Shown one piece after another: positions 49,258 through 57,445 of a DNA stretch of 64,000 nucleotides. The translations under genes and the position numbers were made by a program. How positions within the stretch are numbered: the stretch's first letter is position 1; each line of letters opens with the position of its first letter. Source of the DNA: Pantoea sp. RIT-PI-b (GTDB taxonomy: Bacteria > Pseudomonadota > Gammaproteobacteria > Enterobacterales > Enterobacteriaceae); the NCBI RefSeq assembly GCF_001187905.1, contig NZ_LGIS01000007.1, forward strand, positions 1 to 64,000, in the 5' to 3' direction. The notes beneath the pieces are model-generated. The model had not been told where the DNA came from and did not search any database. It saw nothing but the letters and a program-made list of their open reading frames with translations.

Positions 49258-51150
49258 ATGAAAAATAATAACAAGATGCGCCATACACAGGCGCGTCATC
49301 TCTCTTTGCTTGCCGTATGTGTCGCGGTTGTGATGGCACCCGCGGTTAATGTAATGGCTGATTCCACCAGTGAGCTGATGATGTTTGCGGAGATGAGCGG
49401 CCATCGCCCGATTGCGCCACCTCCGAAAGCGGTGCGAGCGCTACCTGCGCCGGTTGCAGTTGCGCCAGCACCCGTGCCATCGGTATCTGCGCCAACCTTC
49501 GCGCGGCCAATAATATCTCAGCCCAAACAGCAGCCAATCGTTGCTGAAAGGCAGATTCCTGCGCCCGTTCATATTCAGCAGGTTCAGCCGCCAGCTGCGC
49601 CAACGTTGCCGCCTGCGGTAGCAGAGATTCCTCAACAACGTGCAATTGTTGAGCCACCGACATCAGCCAGGGCCATGTCTACTTATGCTGCGGAGATACA
49701 GGGCGGCGGCTTCCTGACCGAGGAGCAACGCCGTCCCGAAGCACAGCCGTTTAATCCGATGCAATCGGTGCGTAGTGTTAAGCAAGAGCCGCAACCTGCG
49801 CAGACTACGTCTTATGCGCCAGCAGCTAGCTCCCCGGCTAATTTCAGTTATGTCAGCCCGTCTGTTGCAAGCGATCCGGTAGGGAAAAGCTCGCCGGTGA
49901 TGCTCAGTGGCACGTCGAATGAAACGGTCGCAGAAAGTGAAATTCGCCAAAAGTTTCTCTCAGCTGCACGCATTACCTGGCGAATCAGCCCGGCGTTGAG
50001 GTCCTATATCGCGCAGGGCGATGCGGCTGAGGCCAGCGTTGATGAAGCCAAAGGTCAGCGTTGGCCGCAGGTTGATGTCAGCGCTGCTTCAGCCACGAAA
50101 GAGTTTGGTAGCGGCACTAAAAATTACGAATACCAGGGCAATACGCCATCCTTAGGAGTTTCGGTGGCGACCAACCTTATCGACTTTGGCCAAACGAGCC
50201 GTACCATCGAAAGTCGCGAGGAGCGCGTGACGTCGGCAAGGCAGTCGGTTCAGGCTCAACGCGAAGATCTGGCAATGCAGGTGACTAATGCGCTGATTGA
50301 ATGGAATAAACAACAGCACGTTATCAGCATCAGTAAGCAATATCTCGCACGTATGGCAGACCTAACCAAGATGTTGAGTGGAATTGTTCAGTCTGATGCG
50401 GGACGTCGTAGTGAATTGACGCAGGCGAAAGGGCGCTTACTTCAGGCGCAAAGCTACCTGGAAAATGCCGAATCACGCGCGCGTGATGTAGAAATCACCC
50501 TGAATCGCCTGATGGGCAATAGCCGTGTGACTTTGCCAGCCAGCGACAATTGGGCTCTATCGTTTGGTGACTTAAATCGCCAGTTGGCCAGCCTGGATGT
50601 CCATCCTCTGATCTTACGCGCCAGTGCTGAAGAGCGTGCAGCGTTCAAAGAAGCCGAGGCGATTAAAGCCTCTGGTTTACCCAAGCTCAACTGGACGGTA
50701 AGCAAAAACACGCGCGAAGATCAGTTGGGACGACAACAGGCGTGGCAAACCGGTTTGAACGTAAGCTGGGGCTTGTTCCGCGGTGGTTCCACTAACGCCC
50801 AGGAAATTGCTGCGATTAAGCGCGCCGAGGCGAGCCGTCAGCAAGTGCAGGAGCAGCGTCGCGATCTGGAAAACCGCGTGCGTGCTGCTAACCAAAATGC
50901 GCATTCAACGGCTGAGCGCGCCACATTATACAAAAACCTGATCGTGGAATCTGACCGTATCCGCAAAGACTTTTATGATCAGTGGTATCACTTAGGTCGT
51001 CGCACATTGCTGGACGTACTGAGTGCTGAAAGCGATCTGTATAACAACCAGGTGAGTGAGGTCAGCAACCGCTTTGATAGTTATGCCGCCATTATCAGTG
51101 GTTACGCTAACTCAGGCACACTGAGCCGTTGGCTGACGACGGGACGATAA
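49258..51150 (+). CDS. TolC-family outer-membrane channel with proline-rich N-terminal extension (LapE-like)
   Basis: This 630-residue protein has a signal peptide (cleavage near Ala34). It then carries an unusual Pro/Ala/Gln/Val-rich segment of about 190 residues (about 45-230), and finally a TolC/AgtC-type domain (about 230-625) with long coiled helices and the repeated beta-strand regions WGLFRGG and LGRRTLLDVLSAESDLYNNQ. TolC-like channels of RTX adhesin exporters form the outer-membrane duct. The proline-rich part is much longer than in usual TolC homologues and may span or bind peptidoglycan, which is inference. Confidence 0.88.
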   Translation: MKNNNKMRHTQARHLSLLAVCVAVVMAPAVNVMADSTSELMMFAEMSGHRPIAPPPKAVRALPAPVAVAPAPVPSVSAPTFARPIISQPKQQPIVAERQIPAPVHIQQVQPPAAPTLPPAVAEIPQQRAIVEPPTSARAMSTYAAEIQGGGFLTEEQRRPEAQPFNPMQSVRSVKQEPQPAQTTSYAPAASSPANFSYVSPSVASDPVGKSSPVMLSGTSNETVAESEIRQKFLSAARITWRISPALRSYIAQGDAAEASVDEAKGQRWPQVDVSAASATKEFGSGTKNYEYQGNTPSLGVSVATNLIDFGQTSRTIESREERVTSARQSVQAQREDLAMQVTNALIEWNKQQHVISISKQYLARMADLTKMLSGIVQSDAGRRSELTQAKGRLLQAQSYLENAESRARDVEITLNRLMGNSRVTLPASDNWALSFGDLNRQLASLDVHPLILRASAEERAAFKEAEAIKASGLPKLNWTVSKNTREDQLGRQQAWQTGLNVSWGLFRGGSTNAQEIAAIKRAEASRQQVQEQRRDLENRVRAANQNAHSTAERATLYKNLIVESDRIRKDFYDQWYHLGRRTLLDVLSAESDLYNNQVSEVSNRFDSYAAIISGYANSGTLSRWLTTGR

Positions 51151-51162
51151 GCATGCACATTT

Positions 51163-51185
51163 AACCCGCTTCGGCGGGTTTTTCG
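51163..51185 (+). terminator. Terminator of the type I secretion operon
   Basis: AACCCGC-TTCG-GCGGGTT followed by TTTCG lies 13 bp past the stop codon. Confidence 0.9.
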
Positions 51186-51344
51186 TCATAAACCCAAATT
51201 AAACGAAGTGGATTTTGCGGTTGGCAATGCAGCGCAAGGCGCTCTAAAATCGCGGCGAATTTTTACTCAAGAGGATAACGACATTGGACACAAGTCCCGA
51301 ACGATTACAACAGGCTCTTGCGGTAAGATAGCTCTTGTAACGCT

Positions 51345-51365
51345 GTCTTAACCGCGCGTTAAGAC
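51345..51365 (+). promoter_or_regulatory. Perfect inverted repeat in the leader of the MgtC-family gene
   Basis: GTCTTAAC-CGCGC-GTTAAGAC lies about 135 bp upstream of the gene within a 348-bp intergenic stretch. It may be an operator or an RNA hairpin of a long leader. A 23-codon reading frame (51405-51476) follows it and ends 22 bp before the gene. I see nothing else in the gap. Confidence 0.4.
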
Positions 51366-51498
51366 GGTAGATATCCTTTCTGAATCTCTCCTTTCATTAG
51401 CGTAATGCTGCTGATTCACGGCGGTATTGGCACTGTCTGTAATCCATTTTTAACCTGTGTTTTTCCGCACTCTTAAATGCTGCGGAGTGAGGTCTATT

Positions 51499-52203
51499 AT
51501 GGATTGGAAAATCTTTTTACTGCGCGTCACCGTCGCGTTGGTGTTGGGTGCGTTAATTGGCTGCGAGCGTCAGTTACGTCAACGTATGACTGGACTGCGC
51601 ACCAATGCGCTCGTTAGCACCGGCGCATGTCTCTTTGTTTTGATGACGCAAAGCGTACCCGGCATCGCAACTGATGCATCGCGGGTTGCGGCTTATGTCG
51701 TCTCAGGGATCGGCTTTCTCGGCGGTGGCGTGATCATGCGTGATGGCCTGAACATCCGCGGATTAAATACCGCCGCAACCTTATGGTGCACGGCTGCTGT
51801 TGGCGTGCTGTGCAGCATGGGACTGCTGTTGGAGGCAACCATTGGCTGCATGGTGATCCTGTGCGCCAATATCCTGTTGCGCGAGTTGGCGCTTGGCATT
51901 AACCGCCAAACCATCGTCTCAGCCGCCGAAGCGATACAGCACTATAAAGTGCAAATCATCTGTCTGGCACAAGACGAAGTTCAGGTACGCAGCCTGATGC
52001 TGCATACGCTGGGTGGCAGCGGCTTACGTCTGCAATCACTACATAGTGAAGACATGGATCCACCACATCGTATGGAGGTTAATGCGGAGGTGATGGGAAA
52101 TCCGACATTAACCGATCAGCTTGAGAGCCTGGTGAGCCGTATTAGCCTGGAGAAAGGTGTGAGCTCGGTAAGATGGCAGGTGAGTGAGTTGGAGCGGGAT
52201 TGA
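51499..52203 (+). CDS. MgtC/SapB-family membrane protein
   Basis: This 234-residue protein has four or five N-terminal membrane helices with the family motif GALIGCERQLRQRMTGLRTNALVS and GIGFLGGGVIMRDG, and a C-terminal cytoplasmic ACT-like domain (about 150-234). MgtC proteins help survival in low Mg2+ and inside hosts, and in Salmonella MgtC acts on the F1Fo ATP synthase; other members are simply called SapB. The start at 51499 follows GAGTGAGGTC. There is no adjacent mgtB. It lies directly beside the prophage attachment site. Confidence 0.88.
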   Translation: MDWKIFLLRVTVALVLGALIGCERQLRQRMTGLRTNALVSTGACLFVLMTQSVPGIATDASRVAAYVVSGIGFLGGGVIMRDGLNIRGLNTAATLWCTAAVGVLCSMGLLLEATIGCMVILCANILLRELALGINRQTIVSAAEAIQHYKVQIICLAQDEVQVRSLMLHTLGGSGLRLQSLHSEDMDPPHRMEVNAEVMGNPTLTDQLESLVSRISLEKGVSSVRWQVSELERD

Positions 52204-52261
52204 TACTCAGATACGCTTTAGAGAACGGGTCGCCATTTAATCGCCACTTTGGGTTACATAC

Positions 52262-52292
52262 AAAAAAGCCACCTTTAAAGAGGTGGCTTAAA
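52262..52292. terminator. Terminator after the MgtC-family gene
   Basis: AAGCCACCT-TTAA-AGAGGTGGCTT hairpin flanked by an A-run on the left and TTAAATG on the right, so it is best for transcription toward the left, but possible both ways. Confidence 0.65.
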
Positions 52293-52315
52293 TGAATGAT
52301 TTACATCACTAAATT

Positions 52316-52362
52316 TGGTGGCCCCTGCTGGGTTTGAACCAGCGACCAAGCGATTATGAGTC
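52316..52362 (-). other. Prophage attachment site: 3' fragment of tRNA-Ile(CAU)
   Basis: On the minus strand this is GACTCATAATCGCTTGG...GGGGCCACCA, the 3' half of an ileX/ileY-type tRNA-Ile2 from the anticodon arm (CAT) through the CCA end. The sequence 5' of it on the minus strand (CAAATTGG) is unrelated, so this is not a functional tRNA. It is the duplicated att core left on the host side by integration. The restored tRNA should lie at the other prophage end, outside the window. The 190 bp between it and the next gene contain repeated GTGGCA/TGCCAC motifs that may be integrase arm sites. Confidence 0.88.
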
Positions 52363-52551
52363 CCAATTTGAAGCGAGTGAAATCAGTAACTTACTGTTTT
52401 TTATGTTTTCTTTAGGCCGAATAGTGATGAAAAGTGGCACATAGCGTTGCGCTCTGCTGCCACTTTGCTGCCAAACTAACGAACGTAGTACAAACTCAAC
52501 ATATTACGATTATTTTTTAATATAGAGGCATTTGTAATTTGCTAGGTAATA

Positions 52552-53793
52552 TTAATTCATTAGCTTCAAAATGCCTATCGCAATACCACTAGGTAAAAGA
52601 GTTATGTTACCATTCGATTTAAATGATTTTGAATCCACAAGATTTTCATTTTCAATTTGTAGTTTTTTAAATTGTTGCTTTTGATATTTAGTTAATATAT
52701 TGAAAGTTATTTCTTTGTTATTTGATGCAAGTTCAGATCTATATTTAAGCAAAGAGTCCACGTTTTGTAAAACAATATCATTAATGATTGAATTTTTCAT
52801 TCCGATAAATAAAATATAATTTTTTTTAAAGAAAAACCAGTCGCCTGATATTTCACTTTCACCTAAAGTAATGGTTTTTTTGTGCAAAAAGAAACTTCTG
52901 TCAAAATTTCCATTTTCACTATGTCTAGCGTAGTAAGGAAGTTCATTTGCCGTATTAACACTTACTCTGTTTTCATGTAAATCAATGATTCTATCACGTA
53001 ATAAGCCAAGTAGTTTTGACTCAGGAGATAGGAAGTTCATTACTTTATAATAAAATCCTAACCTTTTTGATAGTTTCTCTTCTTCTAAATTAATATTAGA
53101 TGAACCTGACGGAGGATCAAGCAGGTAGCACTTCAATTTCTGGTCTCTTCCTTGAGGACAATAAGCTATTGTTCCATAATTAAAATCACCTAGATAAGGA
53201 TGATTGCGATTGGAAGACATTGCTTTCTTTTTTTTACCTATATCACTAGCGTGATTATATATGCTACTACTTTTGGAGCTAATATCATTTGAACTAGATC
53301 CTTTGGCCTCAATCTGAACTACTCCCTTGGCTGTTATAGCGTATCTAAAATCAAAGGCCTTGATATCTAATTCGGGAATTACTGCCCAGTCTGCTTCATT
53401 AACTCCAATTATCCTAGAGATTACAGATATGCCAATTGATTCACCAACTCTTTTCATTACAATTGCGGACTCGGGGGTAGAATCTTCTTGCACACGTAGT
53501 GAATTATTCGATATTTCTAAATCGTCTATAAAATATTGAGTCGCACATTCTATGGCATTAATCAAATCATCTCTTTGAGTGTATTTTTGAGATTTGGTAA
53601 TTTTTTTAGAGAATAATGAATTGATTAAATATTCTGCTCCCGTAATTTCAATTCCCTCAGATACTATTTTTTTCATGTTATCAATGAAAGATTTATCATA
53701 TCTACTGGTATCATTGAGAAGACGCTTGTGTTTATCATCATAATATTCCACTGAAATATTAATTTTTGACGATGTTAATTTTTCAATATCCAA
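52552..53793 (-). CDS. Prophage cargo protein with a PD-(D/E)xK-like motif
   Basis: This 413-residue protein is encoded in strongly AT-rich DNA between att and integrase. I do not recognise a named family. Around residues 118-164 there is a conserved-looking block: Glu118, then ADWAVIPELDIKAFDFR with Asp148, then VVQIEAKGSSS with Glu162-Ala-Lys164. This D-x(13)-ExK spacing is typical of PD-(D/E)xK nucleases. No signal peptide or membrane helix is visible. The position and composition suggest a phage-borne accessory (moron) gene, possibly a nuclease with defence function; that role is inference. Confidence 0.6.
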   Translation of the reverse strand: MDIEKLTSSKINISVEYYDDKHKRLLNDTSRYDKSFIDNMKKIVSEGIEITGAEYLINSLFSKKITKSQKYTQRDDLINAIECATQYFIDDLEISNNSLRVQEDSTPESAIVMKRVGESIGISVISRIIGVNEADWAVIPELDIKAFDFRYAITAKGVVQIEAKGSSSNDISSKSSSIYNHASDIGKKKKAMSSNRNHPYLGDFNYGTIAYCPQGRDQKLKCYLLDPPSGSSNINLEEEKLSKRLGFYYKVMNFLSPESKLLGLLRDRIIDLHENRVSVNTANELPYYARHSENGNFDRSFFLHKKTITLGESEISGDWFFFKKNYILFIGMKNSIINDIVLQNVDSLLKYRSELASNNKEITFNILTKYQKQQFKKLQIENENLVDSKSFKSNGNITLLPSGIAIGILKLMN

Positions 53794-53925
53794 AATAAGT
53801 TCCTTTTATAAGGTTATCTTTTTATATGATTTTCATTGCAAATATTAGTTAAATGTCGCCAGTCTTTTTACATATATATTAAAAATATTAGATTTAGTGA
53901 AATTTATTACAAAGGGTTCATGTTT

Positions 53926-54942
53926 TTAAGTGATTGAATTTAGTGGGTTAAGCGACATCGCTTCAGATAAATGGTCTGGTGCGAAATGTGCATACCTCAT
54001 TGTTACCTTAATATCTGTATGCCCAAGTATCCGCTGAAGCACAAGAATATTGCCGCCGTTCATCATGAAATGAGACGCAAACGTATGGCGCAAAACGTGT
54101 GTTAGCTGCCCAGCAGGAGTTTCGATACCGGCGCGTTGCATAGCCTTTCTAAAGGCTGAATAGCATGGTTTAAAGAGCACCTGCGCTTTCCTGCTGGATG
54201 GCAGATCAGCCTGTAATTTTTCAGTTATCGGCACCGCTCGGTTTTTCTTGCCTTTAGTTTTCACGTAGATGATTTGACCGGTGCGGATTTGGTTTCCCTT
54301 TAAGCCTTCGGCCTCACTCCATCGTGCGCCAGTTGCCAGGCAGATTTTCACAATGGTCGTCAGGTCTTTGGAGCGGCTGTTCTCACATTCGGCTAGGAGG
54401 GTTTTAATTTCCTCAATGGTGAGATAAGCCATCTCGGATTCACTGATTTTAAACTCGCGCACGTTCTCAAGCGGATTAGGCGCGGTCCATTCATCCAACC
54501 GGCGCAGCTCGTTAAACATCGCCCTGAAATAAGCCAGCTCTAGATTTACCGTGCGCGGCGTGACCGTTTTAACTCGAGTGGAGCGTGTGATCTTTCCGCT
54601 TAACCGCTGCTCGCGATAAGACGCAAAAATTTTCGCGTTGAACTCGGTTGCGAATGGGTTTCCCATAGCTTCGCAAGCGAACGCCATTGTGGTTCGCCGC
54701 TTCTCACCATCCGCCAACGTAATGCCATGCGTGTTGAACCACAATTCAACCAGCTCAATTACCCGCCGCTTATCTGCTTTCTCTCCCAGCCAAGGCTTAT
54801 CTTGAACCTGCTCTTTTACGAACTTCTCATAAGATTGTGCTTCGCCCTTTGTCGCAAATTGTCGGCGAATCCTTTTGCCATCACGGCCGTTTGGGAAAAC
54901 CTGTGCCTGCCATTTCCCGTTGGGTAATTTGTTTATTGCCAT
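53926..54942 (-). CDS. int: P2-family tyrosine recombinase (integrase)
   Basis: This 338-residue site-specific recombinase integrates and excises the prophage. Catalytic residues are visible: Arg207 in GARWSEAEG, His282-x-x-Arg285 in THVLRHTF, His308 in ILGHTD and the nucleophile Tyr317 in MRYAHF. The N-terminal arm-binding part (INKLPNGKWQAQVFPNGRDGK) is typical of P2/186 integrases. It lies next to the repressor gene, with the att core 1.6 kb downstream because of the inserted cargo gene. Confidence 0.95.
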   Translation of the reverse strand: MAINKLPNGKWQAQVFPNGRDGKRIRRQFATKGEAQSYEKFVKEQVQDKPWLGEKADKRRVIELVELWFNTHGITLADGEKRRTTMAFACEAMGNPFATEFNAKIFASYREQRLSGKITRSTRVKTVTPRTVNLELAYFRAMFNELRRLDEWTAPNPLENVREFKISESEMAYLTIEEIKTLLAECENSRSKDLTTIVKICLATGARWSEAEGLKGNQIRTGQIIYVKTKGKKNRAVPITEKLQADLPSSRKAQVLFKPCYSAFRKAMQRAGIETPAGQLTHVLRHTFASHFMMNGGNILVLQRILGHTDIKVTMRYAHFAPDHLSEAMSLNPLNSIT

Positions 54943-54951
54943 GCTTTGCCT

Positions 54952-55557
54952 TTAGAGGTACTCAGTGCGGGCAACGACTTTGCCCAAAACCTTGATGTCG
55001 TCTGCCTTGCATTCAAATGAGGCTTTTCCATTCTCAACGCGGATGCGCCCGCCGGGAAAACGGTACAGCTCTTTAACGCTAATGAGCTTATCAATCTCAA
55101 TGAGCCACAGCCCATCGGTGATCTCTGCGGCGGTCATATCAACCAGGTAATTCTGTTTCTCGAAATGTATTAATAGAGGGGCTTTAATATCACTTGGTAA
55201 GAGCTGAGCGTCATATTCAACCCAATCAGATGATAAAAAGTTCCCATTTGTGATTTTTCTAAGTTCGATTTTGGATGATGGCTGATCTTGGTTTGTGATG
55301 TTCGAATCACCGCGTCCATATGTCAGCCACTCAAGAGAAGTGCCGGTTTCCATCGAGCAAATCAGAACCCAATCAGCAGGAAAGTTCCCACGCATTATGC
55401 GGTTAGCCATAGTGCTTTGAGACACATCTAAGTGCCGACACAGCGCCTGTCGAGATGCAAAACCGTATGCCTGAACGATGCGCTCAATGGGATCTTTACC
55501 ACCCTCTGGTAAAGTTGGAGCTTTACGACTCGTAAAATCTTTCGTTGACCTTTCCAA
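54952..55557 (-). CDS. 186-type CI lysogeny repressor
   Basis: This 201-residue repressor has an N-terminal helix-turn-helix (about 22-72, ASRQALCRHLDVSQSTMANR) and a C-terminal dimerisation domain (about 95-200) of the phage 186 CI type rather than the short P2 C repressor. No Ala-Gly cleavage site with Ser-Lys dyad is evident, so prophage induction probably needs an antirepressor or Cox/Apl competition. It is divergent from the excision regulator at 55647. Confidence 0.88.
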   Translation of the reverse strand: MERSTKDFTSRKAPTLPEGGKDPIERIVQAYGFASRQALCRHLDVSQSTMANRIMRGNFPADWVLICSMETGTSLEWLTYGRGDSNITNQDQPSSKIELRKITNGNFLSSDWVEYDAQLLPSDIKAPLLIHFEKQNYLVDMTAAEITDGLWLIEIDKLISVKELYRFPGGRIRVENGKASFECKADDIKVLGKVVARTEYL

Positions 55558-55646
55558 TTTGTGATCCTAATATTCACTCGTCGTATCAAGACGTGTTTAA
55601 TAGTGATGAATAGAGTTGGCTAGAACTCAACAGAGGATAGTGCATC
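55558..55646. promoter_or_regulatory. Lysogeny-lysis switch region between CI and Cox/Apl
   Basis: These 89 bp separate the divergent repressor and the excisionase-like gene and must carry the opposing promoters and operators. Imperfect inverted ATTCAC and GTGATGAAT elements (about 55572-55612) could be repressor half-sites. CAGAGGATAGTGC precedes the Cox/Apl start. Confidence 0.55.
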
Positions 55647-55883
55647 ATGACCCGTAAACTTTCAATGCGCCCATCAATCAATCTCGTGATTTCGGAACCG
55701 TATATTACTGTCGAAGAGTTCTGCCGTCGCACAGGTTACAAGGAAGGCACCGTTCGCCAGATGTACCGCGAGAACCGTTTGCCCATAAGGAAGAAAGAGG
55801 GCTTAAACGGACTTATCGAAATCAACATGGTTGCTCTCACTATCGAAGCCGCTGCTGGCTGCGAAATCACAATGCAGGCTTGA
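55647..55883 (+). CDS. Cox/Apl-like excisionase and switch regulator
   Basis: This 78-residue winged-helix or HTH protein (ITVEEFCRRTGYKEGTVRQMYRENRLP) sits in the position of P2 cox / 186 apl. Such proteins repress the lysogenic promoter and act as recombination directionality factor for Int. The start follows AGAGGATAGTGCATC. First gene of the early lytic operon reaching to gpA. Confidence 0.85.
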   Translation: MTRKLSMRPSINLVISEPYITVEEFCRRTGYKEGTVRQMYRENRLPIRKKEGLNGLIEINMVALTIEAAAGCEITMQA

Positions 55884-55917
55884 TGCATCCATATTGGGAT
55901 AACGTGAGGTATTAAGC

Positions 55918-56427
55918 ATGTTTGATTTCAGTGTCTCCACACACAGTCATTTTGATGAAGCGTGTCGCGCGTTTTCTGCGAAACACAACATCATACAGCT
56001 GGCTAAAAAGGCGGGGCTTAATCCGCAAACTATCCGTAACAAGCTCAACCCGGAGCAGGTCCATCAGCTTACCGTTCGTGAAATGCTGATCCTGACCGAC
56101 CTTACGGAAGACTCAACGCTGGTTGATGGTGCATTGGCTCAACTGCAATGCCTGCCATGCGTACCAGTCAATGAGGTATCACAGGAGAATTTACCGGCTT
56201 ATGTTCTCAAAGCTACCGCCGAAGTAGGACAGTTAGCCGCTGGCATTGTGAGCCAGAAGAAATTTACCTCGGCCTCCCGGCGCGGATTTGTGCAGAACGT
56301 TAACGCCGGCATTCGCTGCCTGACTTTAGCTGCGATAGCCGTTCAAACGCGTGTGCATTCAAACCCTGCAATGGCTGGCACTGCAGATGTGTTAAGCGGT
56401 ATCGGCGCATCAATAGGGGTTGTGTAG
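55918..56427 (+). CDS. Phage regulatory CII family protein (186 CII-like)
   Basis: This 169-residue protein has an N-terminal helix-turn-helix (about 22-50, IIQLAKKAGLNPQTIRNKLNPE) and a helical C-terminal region. It matches the 186 CII family, which activates the establishment promoter for repressor synthesis after infection. It lies directly downstream of Cox/Apl, as in 186. Confidence 0.85.
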   Translation: MFDFSVSTHSHFDEACRAFSAKHNIIQLAKKAGLNPQTIRNKLNPEQVHQLTVREMLILTDLTEDSTLVDGALAQLQCLPCVPVNEVSQENLPAYVLKATAEVGQLAAGIVSQKKFTSASRRGFVQNVNAGIRCLTLAAIAVQTRVHSNPAMAGTADVLSGIGASIGVV

Positions 56428-56429
56428 TT

Positions 56430-56621
56430 ATGGCGTTTTCAGTTGCGCCGTTTCTAAAACGGCAAAGCCCTTCACACGCATTCGGCCACGGCTGGATCGC
56501 AGCTGAAAATGGCAGGCGCTGGCATCCGGCAAACTCTCAAGCCGAACTGCTGGCAGGTTTAACTGGCTACAGGAAAAAAGTGACATGGCTTACAAAGCTG
56601 AAAGCATCACTGTTCAAATGA
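56430..56621 (+). CDS. Fil/DUF2724-like phage protein
   Basis: This 63-residue protein resembles the phage 186 filamentation protein Fil family (APFLKRQSPSHAFGHGWI, GRRWHPANSQAELLAGL). Fil expression in E. coli blocks cell division. It starts 3 bp after the CII-like gene and its end overlaps the next gene by 37 bp. Family assignment is from memory of the motif. Confidence 0.72.
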   Translation: MAFSVAPFLKRQSPSHAFGHGWIAAENGRRWHPANSQAELLAGLTGYRKKVTWLTKLKASLFK

Positions 56622-56923
56622 GCGCCGGGCAACGAGTGAGTGCGCTTAATCATATCGCGGCACTACGTACCATGATGTACGGCGATTGTGGAAATGAGCT
56701 AAAGCGGTTCATCAGTGATATGCGTAATACTCGTGATCCACAGTACGAACAAAATAACCGAGCAATGAGCGCCATTTTCTTTTTGGCAAACATCAATAAA
56801 GAACGTCACAACGTTGAATACAGTGAATTGACGAGTGACGAAATTACCGCGCTGATAGGTGCAATGAATCACTTTCGCGCAGTCGTGAGTTTATTTCCCA
56901 AGAAGCTAACGCTTCCAAATTAA
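56585..56923 (+). CDS. DUF5347-like phage protein
   Basis: This 112-residue protein of the early operon resembles the DUF5347 family of 186-like phages. It is helical, without known motif or activity. The start lies inside the Fil-like gene with GGAAAAAAGTGAC upstream. A small hairpin with GCCCGGC-like arms and T-run (about 56949-56969) follows, partly terminating the transcript before the next gene. Confidence 0.65.
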   Translation: MAYKAESITVQMSAGQRVSALNHIAALRTMMYGDCGNELKRFISDMRNTRDPQYEQNNRAMSAIFFLANINKERHNVEYSELTSDEITALIGAMNHFRAVVSLFPKKLTLPN

Positions 56924-56990
56924 TTAACCTGAAAAATAAATGGCGTAAACCCGCCGGGCTTTTTTTTGCCCAAATTCTGGAGAAAGTTAA

Positions 56991-57218
56991 ATGCGAAATA
57001 TTGAAACCCGAAATTTTGAAGCCGATGCAGAAGTGCTAAACGCGATGCTGAGTAAGGCCAAAAGTGAGCAGCGATCAGATGATGCGCTGGCCGTATCTGT
57101 TCGCCTGGCTGCATTAGCAATTCATGCAAGAAACAAAGAAATGTCAGCTGCTGAAATTATCGAACTGTTGGACAAAGAATCTGCTCGCTTCGAGAACCAA
57201 TCACGGGAGCTGCACTAA
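56991..57218 (+). CDS. DUF2732-like phage protein
   Basis: This 75-residue helical protein (FEADAEVLNAMLSKAKSEQRSDDALAVSVRL region) resembles the DUF2732 family found in P2-like early operons. Function unknown. A good GGAGAAAG precedes the ATG. Its stop overlaps the next start (ATG in TAATGG). Confidence 0.7.
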   Translation: MRNIETRNFEADAEVLNAMLSKAKSEQRSDDALAVSVRLAALAIHARNKEMSAAEIIELLDKESARFENQSRELH

Positions 57219-57445
57219 TGGCCGACTCAATGGATCTGGTACAGCAGCGCGTCCAGGAAGAACTGGCGCGCAATCTAGCAACGGCTATTCACCGTCCTGC
57301 AGGTGCGAGTGAGTTTTTCTGCCTGTCATGTGATGCAGCTATCCCAGAAGCGCGTCGCCGCCTATTGCCGGGTGTCGAGCTATGCGTTACATGCAAAGAG
57401 ATCAGCGAATTGAAAAGCGTGCATTACAAAGGGGCCGCGCTTTGA
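57218..57445 (+). CDS. TraR/DksA-type C4 zinc-finger phage protein
   Basis: This 75-residue protein has the zinc motif CLSCDAAIPEARRR...CVTC (C-x2-C-x(17)-C-x2-C), characteristic of short TraR/DksA-like proteins in P2-like phages. TraR-type proteins can bind RNA polymerase in the secondary channel and alter transcription. It sits between DUF2732 and the gene before gpA. Confidence 0.82.
   Translation: MADSMDLVQQRVQEELARNLATAIHRPAGASEFFCLSCDAAIPEARRRLLPGVELCVTCKEISELKSVHYKGAAL

Noticed and set aside
52316-52362. Functional tRNA gene
   Set aside because: Only the anticodon-to-CCA half is present; the 5' acceptor and D arms are missing.
54952-55557. LexA-like self-cleaving repressor
   Set aside because: No convincing Ala-Gly cleavage site and Ser/Lys dyad; the 186 CI family fits better.
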